A DNA stretch of 64,000 bases from CAVWDU01 sp963840725 (GCA_963840725.1 CAWIZY010000004.1:434001-498000); one strand, 5' to 3'; positions 27,549 to 36,993 are shown, numbered from the stretch's first letter. A program made the numbers and translations. Notes: generated by a model not told the origin, from the sequence alone.

Positions 27549-29668
27549 TTATTCTGCGCTAGCAGGTTCAGCGTCGGCAGCTTCGTCTTCCAGCAGTTCC
27601 TTGATGGAAAGCTTGATGCGACCGCGCTGATCCACATCCAGCACTTTGACGCGAACTTGCTCGCCTTCCTTGAGGTGATCTGACACGCTTTCGACTCGCT
27701 CGTTAGCGATCTGGGAGATATGTACCAAGCCGTCTTTGCCGGGCAAGATGTTGATGAATGCACCAAAGTCGACAATTCGGGCCACGGTGCCAGTGTAGAC
27801 AGCGCCGATTTCCGCTTCCGCAGTGATCTCTTCGATCATTGCCACAGCGGCATCCCGAGCTGCCATATCCTGACCAAATACGCGCACGGTGCCATCATCA
27901 TCGATATCAACAGTGGCTCCAGACTCCTCGGTGATGGAGCGGATAGTCGCCCCGCCTTTGCCGATGATGTCACGAATTTTGTCCGAGTCGACCTTGAGAG
28001 TGACCATGCTGGGTGCATTCTCAGAAGTTACTTCGCGAGCCGCAGGCAGCAGCGCATTCATCTGGCCCAGGATATGTAATCTCGCTTGCTGCGCCTGATC
28101 CAGAGCAATTTCCATGATCTGCTCGTTGATGCCCTCAATCTTGATGTCCATCTGCAGCGCGGTGACACCGTCGGCGGTACCGGCGACTTTGAAGTCCATA
28201 TCGCCCAGATGGTCTTCGTCACCCAGGATATCGGTCAACACAGCGAACTGGTTACCGTCCTTGACCAGGCCCATGGCAATCCCGGCCACCGGAGACTTCA
28301 GGGGTACGCCCGCTGCCATCATGGCCAGTGAACCAGCACAGACTGATGCCATTGAACTGGAGCCATTAGACTCGGTGATCTCCGAGACCACCCGAATGGT
28401 GTAAGGGAAGTCGTCCTGGGTTGGCAGAACGGCGGCAAGACCACGGCGCGCCAAACGGCCATGGCCCACTTCCCGGCGGCTGGTGAATCCGACACGTCCC
28501 GCTTCACCCACAGAGTAGGGAGGGAAGTTGTAGTGCAGCATGAACGGATCGCGGCGCTCACCTTCCAATGCATCAATGATCTGCGCATCCCGGGTTGAAC
28601 CCAGAGTGACCGCACCAATAGCCTGGGTTTCTCCCGGGTAAAGAGCGCGGAACCGTGCACCTTGGCCAACAGGTCTACTTCGCAGGCAATCGGACGCACC
28701 GTGCGGTTGTCGCGACCATCAATACGTGCTTCTCCAGCCAGGATGCGCTTGCGCACCAGGTTTTTCTCGACCGCCTTGAACAGATCTTTGACTCTCGTCC
28801 GCAGAGGGGCCATCTTCTGTGGCCAGTGCCTCCACACAGGCAGTTTTTATCTCGCCAACGCGCTCGTATCGAGCCGCCTTCTCGGTAATGCGGTAGGCCT
28901 CACCGAGATCGGCTTTGACCTGTGCCTTCAACAGCTGTCAGCAATTCAGTCATTGACCGCCGGTGCTTCCCAGCCCCAGCTCGGTTTACCGGCTTCCGCA
29001 ACCAGTTCATTAATGGCCTGGATCGCTGTCTGCATTTCCTGGTGCGCAAACAACACTGCACCCAGCATCTGGTCTTCTGTCAGCTCCTTGGCTTCTGATT
29101 CAACCATCAGAACGGCTTCGTCAGTACCTGCCACGACCATGTCCAGCTTGCTCTTCGCCAGCTGCTCATAGGTGGGGTTGAGCATGTAGCCCTGCTCCTC
29201 GGTAAAACCCACTCGGGCCCCACCGATAGGTCCATTAAACGGAGCACCGGATATGGCCAGTGCGGCCGAGGTTCCAATCATTGCAGGGATATCGGGATCG
29301 ATATGACTTGTCCGCCGACATAACCGTACAGACAACCTGCACTTCATTCATGAAACCCTTCGGGAACAGCGGCCGAATCGGTCGGTCAATCAGCCGGGAG
29401 GTCAGGGTTTCTTTTTCACTGGGCCGAGCTTCACGCTTGAAAAAGCCGCCGGGGATTTTACCACGGAATAGGTTTTTTCAATGTAGTGGACGGCCAGCGG
29501 GAAAAAATCCCGACCTGGGCGCGCCGTTTTCTCCGCTACAACGGTACACAGCACCGAAGTATTCTCAACGGTTACCAGAACCGCGCCTGTTGCCTGCCGG
29601 GCAATGCGGCCGGTTTCCAGGGTGACGGTCTGGCCGCCGTACTGGAATGTTTTTGTTACTGGATTCAC
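27549..29668 (-). CDS. pnp: Polynucleotide phosphorylase (interrupted by six single-base indels)
   Basis: PNPase is the phosphorolytic 3'-5' exoribonuclease of the degradosome. Read across frames, the whole protein is present: the N-terminal RNase PH domain from VNPVTKTFQYGGQTVTLETG, GKIPGGFFKREARPSEKE, the all-alpha linker, the second RNase PH domain (DPFMLHYNFPPYSVGE), KH (IRDIIGKGGATIRSITEESG) and S1 (GAVYTGTVARIVDFGAFINILPG). Breaks fall near 29463 (base lost), 29305 (gained), 28948 (gained), 28925 (gained), 28793 (gained) and 28634 (lost). The net shift of +2 makes 2120 nt equal 706 codons, the normal size. Hence sequence error is more likely than decay. It starts at GTG 29668 behind TTGGAG. 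It follows rpsO, as in most proteobacteria. Confidence 0.9.
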
Positions 29669-29767
29669 GATAATTCTCCAATTCTTCACGATATGACAGC
29701 ACCGCGGCAAGAAAACCATCACCGGTCGGACGCTTGCCCGAGCGGGTCGACCCGTGAGCTATACAGC

Positions 29768-30037
29768 TTATCGACGCAGACCCAAACGCTTGATCAGATC
29801 GGTGTAACGCGCGACATCTTTGCGCTTGAGGTAGTCCAGCAGCTTACGGCGCTGGTTCACCATGCGGATAAGCCCGCGGCGTGAGTGATGGTCGTGCTTG
29901 TGTGACTGAAAGTGTCCCTGCAGTTGCTCAATATTTGCCGTCAGCAGTGCTACCTGTACTTCCGGGGACCCAGTATCGCTTTCGCCAACCTGGTACTCTT
30001 TTACAATTTCTGCTTTCTTTTCAGCGTTCAAAGCCAT
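29768..30037 (-). CDS. rpsO: 30S ribosomal protein S15
   Basis: The 89-residue S15 binds 16S rRNA early in 30S assembly. The sequence is intact and canonical: MALNAEKKAEIVKEY, DTGSPEVQVALLTANI, QGHFQSHKHDHHSRRGLIRMVNQRRKLLDYLKRKD and the terminal KRLGLRR. AGAGGAC precedes the ATG. It lies between truB and pnp in the standard order and has a terminator of the upstream transcript 52 bases before its start, so it probably has its own promoter. Confidence 0.98.
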   Translation of the reverse strand: MALNAEKKAEIVKEYQVGESDTGSPEVQVALLTANIEQLQGHFQSHKHDHHSRRGLIRMVNQRRKLLDYLKRKDVARYTDLIKRLGLRR

Positions 30038-30088
30038 GCTAATGTCCTCTTCGTTAATCTGCCCAGGGGCGTTGACACTGCCCTGCTT

Positions 30089-30124
30089 TAAAAAAGAGCC
30101 TGTCCGTGCAGATTAACAGACAGG
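30089..30124 (-). terminator. Terminator between truB and rpsO
   Basis: On the minus strand CCTGTC and GACAGG (30119-30124 and 30099-30104 on the plus strand) form a stem with a 14-base loop, followed by CTCTTTTTT. It lies directly after the truB stop. Confidence 0.6.
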
Positions 30125-30130
30125 TTCGCG

Positions 30131-31065
30131 TCACCTTCCGGTGACTATCAGTCGACGTGGCGCCACGCGCCCATCGTCCAATATTTCTCCCACACCCAGA
30201 AACTCACCGGTTTCCAGAGCGACGCGCACCATACCATTACTGGGCGCGTTTGGCACCTGTACCGCCTGGCCCTGGCGCAGGTAAAATCCCCCGGACTCGC
30301 TCAGCCTCAGCAACGGCAGGCTGCCCAGTGCAGCGTCGGCAGGCAGCAGCAATGCATCCATTTCCGACACCTTGTCTTCGTCCCTCAGGGCCTCCAGCGG
30401 ATCCATGGTGACGCTATCCTCAAGCCCGAAAGGGCCCGCTCGGGTGCGACGCAACGTGCTGACATGGGCACCACAACCCAGGGCCTTACCCAGATCTTCG
30501 GCAATAGACCGGACGTAGGTCCCCTTGCTGCACTCCAGATAGACATCCACTTCCGGACAGTCGCCCGCGCCGGAAGGCACTGAGCTGCAGCACATGAATC
30601 ATCACCTGACGTGACTTGCGCTCCACTTCCGCGCCCCGCTCGAGCCAGCTTGTAGAGTGGCTGGCCCTCATGTTTGATGGCCGAGATACATCGAGGGGAC
30701 CTGTTCGATCTCTCCCCGAAATTGCCCCAGCGCATCTGCCACGGTGGTCTCGTCCACCCCGCTGGCATCGACCCGCTGTCATTATCTCGCCCTCGGCGTC
30801 ACCGGTAGTCGGTGCTCACGCCGAGAACAAAGGTGCCTCGGTAGGCCTTGTCAGCATCGAGCAAAAATTGGGAAAACTTGGTTGCCTCGCCAAAACACAG
30901 TGGCAAAACACCGGTGGCCAGCGGGTCAAGACTGCCAGTGTGGCCCGCCTTTGCGGCTCCATACAGCCGCTTCACCTGCTGCAGGGCCCGGTTGGAACTC
31001 ATGCCCGCCGGCTTATCAAATACCAGCACGCCATCGACTGGCCGACCCCGGCGCCGCCTGGTCAA
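30131..31065 (-). CDS. truB: tRNA pseudouridine(55) synthase (interrupted by five single-base insertions)
   Basis: TruB makes pseudouridine 55 in the T-loop of tRNAs. The catalytic block GHTGSLDPLATGVLPLCFGEATK (with the essential Asp) is intact near residue 45, and the C-terminal part from CSKGTYVRSIAEDLG through the PUA-like end is intact. The middle is broken by extra bases near 30807, 30773, 30685, 30634 and 30567. Removing five bases leaves 930 nt, or 309 aa, the family length. TTG 31065, three bases after the rbfA stop and behind GGGGAGG, is the start. The errors cluster with those in pnp and look technical. Confidence 0.88.
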
Positions 31066-31068
31066 ACC

Positions 31069-31470
31069 CTAGGCCTCCCCGTCCGGCTCGTCATCGCGCG
31101 GACCCAGTTCCCTGTCGGCCTCCGTGGCCCGCCGGATGAGATCTTCCATGTCGCGACCGCGGCCCACGCTGCTGTCGAAGTAGAAGCGCAGTTGCGGAAC
31201 GCTGCGCATGCTGCTGTCTTTGGACAGCCGGCTGCGCAGAAAACCCGCTGCCTTGTTCAAAGCCTCTGTCGACTCGTCCGCTTCTGTGCTGGAGTCACTG
31301 CCCATGACCGTAAAGTAAACCCGCGCGTGCCCCAGGTCGCGGCTCACATCGACGCCGGTAACACTGACCATCCCCACTCGAGGGTCCCGCATCTCCTGCT
31401 GGATGACGCCGGCCAATTCTCGCTGCAGATGGTCGGCGACCCGTTGCGTCCGACTGTATTCCTTGGCCAT
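31069..31470 (-). CDS. rbfA: Ribosome-binding factor A
   Basis: RbfA is a cold-shock and 30S maturation factor that binds near helix 1 of 16S rRNA. The 133-residue sequence has MAKEYSRTQRVADHLQRELAGVIQQEMRDPRVGMVSVTGVDVSRDL, the KH-like core, and QLRFYFDSSVGRGRDMEDLI. It sits between infB (25 bp upstream) and truB (3 bp downstream), the conserved nusA-infB operon order. Confidence 0.97.
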   Translation of the reverse strand: MAKEYSRTQRVADHLQRELAGVIQQEMRDPRVGMVSVTGVDVSRDLGHARVYFTVMGSDSSTEADESTEALNKAAGFLRSRLSKDSSMRSVPQLRFYFDSSVGRGRDMEDLIRRATEADRELGPRDDEPDGEA

Positions 31471-31495
31471 TTTCTCTGTCGCCGCGAATCGACCA

Positions 31496-34222
31496 CTACA
31501 AAGAGCGGGCGATTTCCCTCACTTCGAAGACTTCGATCAGGTCGCCTGCCTTGACATCGGTATAGTTCTTCACGCCGATACCGCACTCCGTGCCGCTGCG
31601 CACCTCACTGACATCGTCCTTGTGGCGACGCAGGGACTCGAGCTCCCCTTCGTATATCACCACGTTGTCGCGCAGAACACGAATCGGTTTGGCGCGGTGT
31701 ACAGTGCCCTCGATAACCATACAGCCGGCAATCAGGCCAAACTTCGGTGAGCGGAATACGTCGCGGACCTCCGCAATACCAACGATATCTTCTCTCAGCT
31801 CCGGTGAGAGCATGCCGGTTAGCGCCTGCTTTACATCGTCAATCAGATCATAGATCACGTTGTAGTAACGTAAATCCACACCCTCTGACTCAATCAGCTT
31901 TCTCGCCCCGCTATCTGCCCGCACGTTGAAACCAAACATCACGGCGTTGGTGGTGATGGCCAGGGTGACATCGGTCTCGGCAATACCTCCGACACCACCG
32001 GAGACAATATTCACCTGCACCTCCTCGTTACCAATATCGAGCAGCGCGGCCTGAATCGCCTCCAGAGAGCCACGCACATCGGCCTTCACCACGACGTTGA
32101 GCGTCTGCTTGTCGCCCGCAGTCATGCTCTTGAACAGGTTGTCGAGCTTGTCCGCCTGCTGTCGCGCCAGCTTGCTGTCCCGGGTCTTTTCCTGACGGAA
32201 GTCTGCCACTTCGCGGGCGCGCTTCTCGGTTTCCATGACAGTAAACTGGTCACCTGCATCCGGCGTCCCGTCCAGACCCAGAATCTCTACAGGAATACTG
32301 GGCCCTGCCACTTCAATCGGCTTGCCGTTTTCGTCGAGCATTGCGCGCACACGTCCGGTTTGCAGACCCGCGAGCACGACGTCGCCCTGCCGCAAGGTGC
32401 CACTCTGCACCAGCAGTGACGCCACCGGGCCGCGGCCCTTATCCAAACGGGACTCAATCACCAGCCCCTGGGCGGGGACATCCCGAGCAGCGGTCAGCTC
32501 CAATAACTCCGACTGTAACAATACGGCATCCAGCAGCGTGTCTACGCCATCTCCGGTCAGGGCAGAGACATTGATAAACTGCGTATCGCCTCCCCAGTCC
32601 TCGGGAACAACCTCACGGGCTGACAGCTCGCTTTTGACTCGCTCCGGGTCCGCGCCTTCCTTGTCCATCTTGTTCACTGCGACGATCAAAGGCACACCCG
32701 CGGCACGGGCATGCAACACTGCCTCCTCGGTCTGCGGCATCACACCGTCATCCGCGGCCACAACCAGGATAACGATGTCGGTGCTCTTCGCTCCGCGCGC
32801 TCGCATGGCCGTAAACGCGGCGTGTCCCGGGGTGTCCAGGAATGAAATCATGCCGTGATCGGTTTCTACGTGGTAGGCACCAATATGCTGAGTAATGCCG
32901 CCCGCTTCGCCGGAAGCAACCCGGCTTTGGCGTATAAAGTCCAGCAGAGAGGTTTTGCCGTGGTCGACATGGCCCATCACGGTGACTACCGGCGCCCGCG
33001 GCTCCTCGGTGCCGCCAAGCTGCTTCAGCTCGTCTTCCAGCTTCTCTTCAACAGCATCAGCACTCACCAGCCGGACCGAGTGGCCGAGTTCCTCGACTAC
33101 CAGCGTCGCAGTATCCTGATCAATCATCTGGTTGATGTTCGCCATCACACCCAGCTTCATCAGTTCCTTGATCACAACACCCGCTTTAACCGACATCTGT
33201 TGCGCCAATCCGGAGACCGAAATCAGGTCTGCCAGTTCCACTTCGTGCACGATGCGTTCAGTAGGCATTTCAAATCCATGTTTGCCGTGCTCGGCGTGGT
33301 TGGCCTTCATTTTCTTGCGGCCGCTGCGACGACGGCCCACACCCTCGGCACGATCGATAACTGAAAGCGACAAGTTGTGACCGCGCTGCTTGCCGCGGCC
33401 AAGCGGTGCATTGCGGCCCAGTTTACCGCGCTGCTTGCGTCGATGGTCTTCAGTCGGCGCACCGGCGGGAGGGGGTGCTTCATGCAGCCGCTTGGGCTTC
33501 TTGACTGCGGTTTCCTTCTCGCGGGTGGCGCGTACTCGCTCCTGTGCCTCGGATGCTTGTCGTTCTTCCTCTGCCTTACGGGCCTCCATGGCGGACTTCC
33601 GCGCAGCAGCCTCCTCGGCCTCACGGGCCTTGCGGCGCGCAGTTGCCCGCTGCCGCAAGATCTCGGGATCGATATTTCTCGGGTCCTCTTCCTCTTCCTG
33701 CCCCTCTATTACCTCGGGTACAGCCTCTTCAGTCTCGACAGGTTCCGCCTTGGGGCTCTCGGATTCAGCCAGCTGCGCAGCTTCTGCAGCCTCTCTGGCC
33801 GCCAACACTGCCGCCTCGGCCTCTGCTTCTGCCTGACGTGCGGCATCTGCCGCTGCCTCGGCCGCAGCCACCTCCGCGTCTGCTCTTTCCGCAGCGCCTT
33901 CGGGCTCGGCGGCAATTTCCTCAGCGTCTCGCTTGACGTAGGTACGCTTCTTGCGGACCTCCACATTCACCATCCGCTTTCCCTGGGACCCCGGGGTACG
34001 CAAAGTGCTGATGGTCTTGCGCTTCAGCGTGATGCGTTTCGGTGCGGCAGTCGGCTCGCCGTGGCTGCGCTTCAGAAAGCTCAGCAGCGTCTGTTTGTCC
34101 TCGTCGGATACAGCCTCATTGGCCTCGGCATGAGGCAGACCCGCGTCTTTCATCTGCATCAGCAAACGATCCACCGAAGCGCCAACCACTTCCGCGAGTT
34201 GCTGTACTGTCACCTGCGCCAT
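31496..34222 (-). CDS. infB: Translation initiation factor IF-2
   Basis: A GTPase of 908 residues that brings fMet-tRNA to the 30S subunit. Order of parts: an IF2 N-terminal subdomain (1-55); a long low-complexity charged region rich in Ala/Glu/Arg (about 90-290); a second IF2_N domain (about 325-375); the G domain with GHVDHGKT, DTPGH and NKMD (about 405-580); then domains II, III and the fMet-binding C2 domain ending in VFEVREIARSL. The Ala/Glu linker is longer than in many IF2 proteins but of the usual type. It lies 55 bp after nusA. Confidence 0.98.
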   Translation of the reverse strand: MAQVTVQQLAEVVGASVDRLLMQMKDAGLPHAEANEAVSDEDKQTLLSFLKRSHGEPTAAPKRITLKRKTISTLRTPGSQGKRMVNVEVRKKRTYVKRDAEEIAAEPEGAAERADAEVAAAEAAADAARQAEAEAEAAVLAAREAAEAAQLAESESPKAEPVETEEAVPEVIEGQEEEEDPRNIDPEILRQRATARRKAREAEEAAARKSAMEARKAEEERQASEAQERVRATREKETAVKKPKRLHEAPPPAGAPTEDHRRKQRGKLGRNAPLGRGKQRGHNLSLSVIDRAEGVGRRRSGRKKMKANHAEHGKHGFEMPTERIVHEVELADLISVSGLAQQMSVKAGVVIKELMKLGVMANINQMIDQDTATLVVEELGHSVRLVSADAVEEKLEDELKQLGGTEEPRAPVVTVMGHVDHGKTSLLDFIRQSRVASGEAGGITQHIGAYHVETDHGMISFLDTPGHAAFTAMRARGAKSTDIVILVVAADDGVMPQTEEAVLHARAAGVPLIVAVNKMDKEGADPERVKSELSAREVVPEDWGGDTQFINVSALTGDGVDTLLDAVLLQSELLELTAARDVPAQGLVIESRLDKGRGPVASLLVQSGTLRQGDVVLAGLQTGRVRAMLDENGKPIEVAGPSIPVEILGLDGTPDAGDQFTVMETEKRAREVADFRQEKTRDSKLARQQADKLDNLFKSMTAGDKQTLNVVVKADVRGSLEAIQAALLDIGNEEVQVNIVSGGVGGIAETDVTLAITTNAVMFGFNVRADSGARKLIESEGVDLRYYNVIYDLIDDVKQALTGMLSPELREDIVGIAEVRDVFRSPKFGLIAGCMVIEGTVHRAKPIRVLRDNVVIYEGELESLRRHKDDVSEVRSGTECGIGVKNYTDVKAGDLIEVFEVREIARSL

Positions 34223-34277
34223 TCAATAATCTCCTTTGTACCCTGTGTCGCCATACCGCCAATCCTGCCGCCTAACG

Positions 34278-35771
34278 CTACTGTTCTTCAGCGGCAAACC
34301 AGGGTGCTCTCGCAGTCATAATCAGTTCACCGGCCCGCTCAGCGGTCATATCCGGTATATCCATCAGGTCTTCCACGCCCTGTTCCGCCAGATCTTCCAT
34401 GGTAACGATCTCACGGCTGGCCAGGATATAAGCCAGATGACGGTCCATACCGTCCATTGTCAATAGATCCTCGGCGGGCTCATTGGCGCCCAACTGCTCT
34501 TCAGACGCAATAGCCTGGGTCAGCAGCGCGTCCTTGGCACGGGCGCGCAACTCCTCAGCAATGTCCTCATCAAACCCTTCAATGGCCATCATCTCCTCGA
34601 GGGGTACGTAGGCCACTTCTTCGAGCGTTGTGAAACCTTCTTCTACCAGAATATCCGCTACGTCCTCGTCCACGTCGAGACTCTCCGTGAAGAGCCCGAT
34701 GACCTGACCGGCCTCAGCGTCGTGCTTGTCCGCCGCTTCCTCGGTACTCATGACGTTGATCGTCCACCCGGTAAGCTCTGCCGCGAGACGCACATTCTGC
34801 CCGGCGCGACCGATGGCCTGGGCCAGATTTTCCTCCGATACCGCGACGTCCATCGTGCCGCTGTCTTCATCGACGACGATAGACTCCACTTCAGCTGGGG
34901 ACATGGCATTAATAACCAACTGGGCCGGGTTGTCATCCCACAAGACGATGTCCACACGCTCATTGTCGAGTTCATTGCTGACCGCCTGCACCCGCGAGCC
35001 ACGCATACCCACGCAAGCGCCCACGGGATCGATACGTTGGTCGTTGGTCTTGACCGCAATCTTGGCCCGAGAGCCCGGGTCACGGGCTGCCGCACGAATC
35101 TGGATCACTTCCTCAGCGATCTCAGGCACTTCAATCTTGAACAATTCCACCAGCATTTCGGGACAGGCACGACTGAGAATCAACTGCGGCCCCCGGGTCT
35201 CCTCGCTAATTTCGCGCAAGATCGCTCTGACCCGATCATTTACCCGGAAGGTCTCCCGGCCGACCAACTGCTCGCGGGGCAAAAGGCCCTCAGCGTTGTT
35301 GCCCAGATCAACTATCACGTTATCCCGAGTGACTTTCTTCACGGTGCCCGCCACCAGGTCATTGACCCTGTCCTGGTACTGTTCGACGACCTGGGCCCGC
35401 TCGGCTTCCCTGACTCGTTGCACGATCACTTGCTTGGCAGTTTGCGCAGCAATACGGCCAAAACCCACGTTGTCTATCTGCTCTTCGAAGACATCGCCGG
35501 GCTTGAGCGCCGCGTCCTTCTCGATGGCTTCCTCCGTAGTGAACTGAGTTCCCAGAAGGGCCATTTCATCGTCAGGAACCACCAACCACTGCCGCATGGT
35601 GACGTAATCACCGGTTTCCCGGTCTATGGTGACCTGAATATCGGCCTCCTCGTCATAGCGTTTTTTGGTTGCTGTTGCCAGCGCCAGCTCTATCGCCTCG
35701 AAGATGATGTCCTCTGAGACACCCTTCTCATTCGATACGGCCTCAGCTACCAACAGAATTTCCTTCGTCAT
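34278..35771 (-). CDS. nusA: Transcription termination/antitermination protein NusA
   Basis: NusA binds RNA polymerase and modulates pausing, termination and antitermination. The 497-residue protein has the N-terminal RNAP-binding domain (1-130), S1 (about 135-200, GTVKKVTRDNVIVDLGNNAEGLLP), two KH domains (IRAAARDPGSRAKIAVKTND; VGACVGMRGSRVQAV) and two acidic C-terminal AR repeats (about 360-490). These C-terminal repeats are found in E. coli-type NusA. It lies 30 bp after rimP in the metY-rimP-nusA-infB operon. Confidence 0.98.
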   Translation of the reverse strand: MTKEILLVAEAVSNEKGVSEDIIFEAIELALATATKKRYDEEADIQVTIDRETGDYVTMRQWLVVPDDEMALLGTQFTTEEAIEKDAALKPGDVFEEQIDNVGFGRIAAQTAKQVIVQRVREAERAQVVEQYQDRVNDLVAGTVKKVTRDNVIVDLGNNAEGLLPREQLVGRETFRVNDRVRAILREISEETRGPQLILSRACPEMLVELFKIEVPEIAEEVIQIRAAARDPGSRAKIAVKTNDQRIDPVGACVGMRGSRVQAVSNELDNERVDIVLWDDNPAQLVINAMSPAEVESIVVDEDSGTMDVAVSEENLAQAIGRAGQNVRLAAELTGWTINVMSTEEAADKHDAEAGQVIGLFTESLDVDEDVADILVEEGFTTLEEVAYVPLEEMMAIEGFDEDIAEELRARAKDALLTQAIASEEQLGANEPAEDLLTMDGMDRHLAYILASREIVTMEDLAEQGVEDLMDIPDMTAERAGELIMTARAPWFAAEEQ

Positions 35772-35801
35772 CTCAAGCCTCGCCTGTTTTCATTTCCACA
35801 C

Positions 35802-36251
35802 TCAGGTGCGGGGATGGATACGCGCCTTCTCGATCGCGCCATGGGGGAGAAGGTATTCATGATCATCAACCTTGACCACAACTTCCTCTCCCTCAATACC
35901 CTGCAATATGCCTTTGAACTTGCGACGGCCTTCAAAGGCAGTGCGCAAGCGTAATTCAATCATCTCACCCTGGTAGGGCGGGTACTGGTCCAGCTTGAAC
36001 AACAAACGGTCCACTCCGGGCGAGGACACCTCCAGGGTATACTCACCGCTGATCGGGTCCTCAACGTCGAGCACGCTACTGGCCTGACTGCTCACCGCAG
36101 CACAATCGTCTACCGAGATACCGTTTTCACTCTCGATATACAGGCGCAACATGCTGTGGCGTCCCGCCGACAAATACTCCAGGCCCCACAGCTCATACCC
36201 CATCGCCTCGACCGTGGGTTCAAGCATCCTCTGCAACTGCTGTTCTTTCAT
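35802..36251 (-). CDS. rimP: Ribosome maturation factor RimP
   Basis: RimP is needed for 30S maturation. The 149-residue sequence has LEPTVEAMGYELWGLEYLSAG, RLYIESENGISVDDCAAVSSQASSVLDVEDPI, YTLEVSSPGVDRLLF and a C-terminal SH3-like domain. ATG 36251, preceded by GGGTAGGA, is chosen over an upstream start that would add 13 residues. It is the first protein gene of the nusA operon and follows tRNA-fMet. Confidence 0.96.
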   Translation of the reverse strand: MKEQQLQRMLEPTVEAMGYELWGLEYLSAGRHSMLRLYIESENGISVDDCAAVSSQASSVLDVEDPISGEYTLEVSSPGVDRLLFKLDQYPPYQGEMIELRLRTAFEGRRKFKGILQGIEGEEVVVKVDDHEYLLPHGAIEKARIHPRT

Positions 36252-36288
36252 TCCTACCCGCCAACGGGAGAACCTTTCTCCCAAATAC

Positions 36289-36317
36289 AAAAAAGCCCCT
36301 CGAAAAGGGGCCTTTTT
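36289..36317 (-). terminator. Terminator/attenuator between tRNA-fMet and rimP
   Basis: GCCCC and GGGGC pair around TTTTCGA, flanked by A-runs on one side and T-runs on the other, so the hairpin could work in both directions. It lies between the tRNA 3' end and the rimP start. If the operon is transcribed from the tRNA promoter, it must be read through in part. Confidence 0.7.
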
Positions 36318-36352
36318 GTATTATCACAATGCCCTTGTAAGCATTGCATTAT

Positions 36353-36429
<77 letters not shown>

Positions 36430-36510
36430 TCAAAACTCTCTCTGCGCACACCCCTCGGTATTGCGCGTTTGGGTCAACCTCGTCGTACCGACCCAAATTC
36501 GAGGCTGTGC

Positions 36511-36539
36511 ATTATAGGTACCGACCCCCCGTGGGTCAA
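36511..36539 (-). promoter_or_regulatory. Sigma-70 promoter for tRNA-fMet/rimP-nusA-infB operon
   Basis: On the minus strand TTGACC (36539-36534) and a perfect TATAAT (36516-36511) are separated by exactly 17 bases. The start would fall near 36504, about 75 bases before the tRNA. The block containing the -35 box (CGAGGTTGACCC) occurs again at 36470-36482 without a matching -10 box. Confidence 0.85.
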
Positions 36540-36622
36540 CCTCGTTGGAGACGAAATTCAGGGGATTGTTACGCCCGCTTAATAAACGCCTCTTACAACG
36601 CCCGAATCCAGCGTACAACGCC

Positions 36623-36728
36623 CGGATACAGCGAGCGCCGGCTTAGTCCCGCCAGCCCGATTCAGGCCCGGAAACGAAACAGGCCCCGATGGTGGGGCCT
36701 GTTTCCTGAAGTTGGTGCCGAAGGCGGG
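36623..36728. repeat. 106-bp direct repeat, copy A (tRNA-Leu 3' end plus terminator)
   Basis: This is nearly identical (one mismatch seen) to 36796-36901, offset by 173 bp. The repeat contains the terminator hairpin AAACAGGCCCC/GGGGCCTGTTT and the last about 16 nt of tRNA-Leu (on the minus strand CCCGCCTTCGGCACCA). This copy therefore looks like the remnant 3' end of a second tRNA-Leu gene. Confidence 0.85.
36677..36704 (-). terminator. Terminator hairpin, duplicated copy
   Basis: AAACAGGCCCC / GGGGCCTGTTT, an 11-bp perfect stem with a 6-base loop, inside copy A of the direct repeat. It is no longer attached to a complete tRNA gene. Confidence 0.7.
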
Positions 36729-36795
36729 GCAGCTTGCGCCGCAAGCTGCGCGTGAGCCCGGCGGACCTTGGAGCTTGCGAGGCAAGCGTGTCCGG

Positions 36796-36901
36796 CGGAT
36801 ACAGCGAGCGCCGGCTTAGTCCCGCGAGCCCGATTCAGGCCCGGAAACGAAACAGGCCCCGATGGTGGGGCCTGTTTCCTGAAGTTGGTGCCGAAGGCGG
36901 G
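36796..36901. repeat. 106-bp direct repeat, copy B (at the intact tRNA-Leu)
   Basis: The second copy of the repeat at 36623-36728. Its plus-strand right end enters the 3' end of the intact tRNA-Leu gene. The 67-bp spacer between the copies (36729-36795) contains AGCTTGCG/GCAAGCT-type inverted repeats. The layout resembles either a decayed tandem tRNA array or an attachment-site scar. Confidence 0.85.
36850..36877 (-). terminator. Terminator after tRNA-Leu
   Basis: An 11-bp perfect stem, AAACAGGCCCC / GGGGCCTGTTT, with a 6-base loop, 9 bases downstream of the tRNA-Leu 3' end on the minus strand. The trailing TTT and the A/T-rich stem base fit an intrinsic terminator. Confidence 0.8.
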
Positions 36902-36971
36902 ACTTGAACCCGCACGAGCATAGCTCACTACCCCCTCAAGATAGCGTGTCTACCAATTCCACCACTTCGGC
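36886..36971 (-). tRNA. leuU: tRNA-Leu (GAG)
   Basis: An 86-nt class II tRNA with encoded CCA: acceptor GCCGAAG/CTTCGGC, D-loop TGGAATTGGTAGAC, anticodon stem CTATC/GGTAG (one T-G pair) with loop TTGAGGG (anticodon GAG), a long variable arm, and T-arm GCGGGTTCAAGTCCCGC. It lies 22 bp after secG on the same strand, the conserved secG-leuU arrangement, so it is probably co-transcribed with secG. Confidence 0.97.
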
Positions 36972-36993
36972 GTACTGCTTTTCATTGACCCTG

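Noticed and set aside
27373..27630. 85-codon plus-strand frame in the blc-pnp gap
   Set aside because: It runs through the pnp terminator and into pnp antisense.
28620..29470. Programmed frameshifting or true pseudogenisation of pnp
   Set aside because: Six shifts of both signs, no slippery-sequence pattern, intact motifs and a matching cluster in truB point to sequence error.
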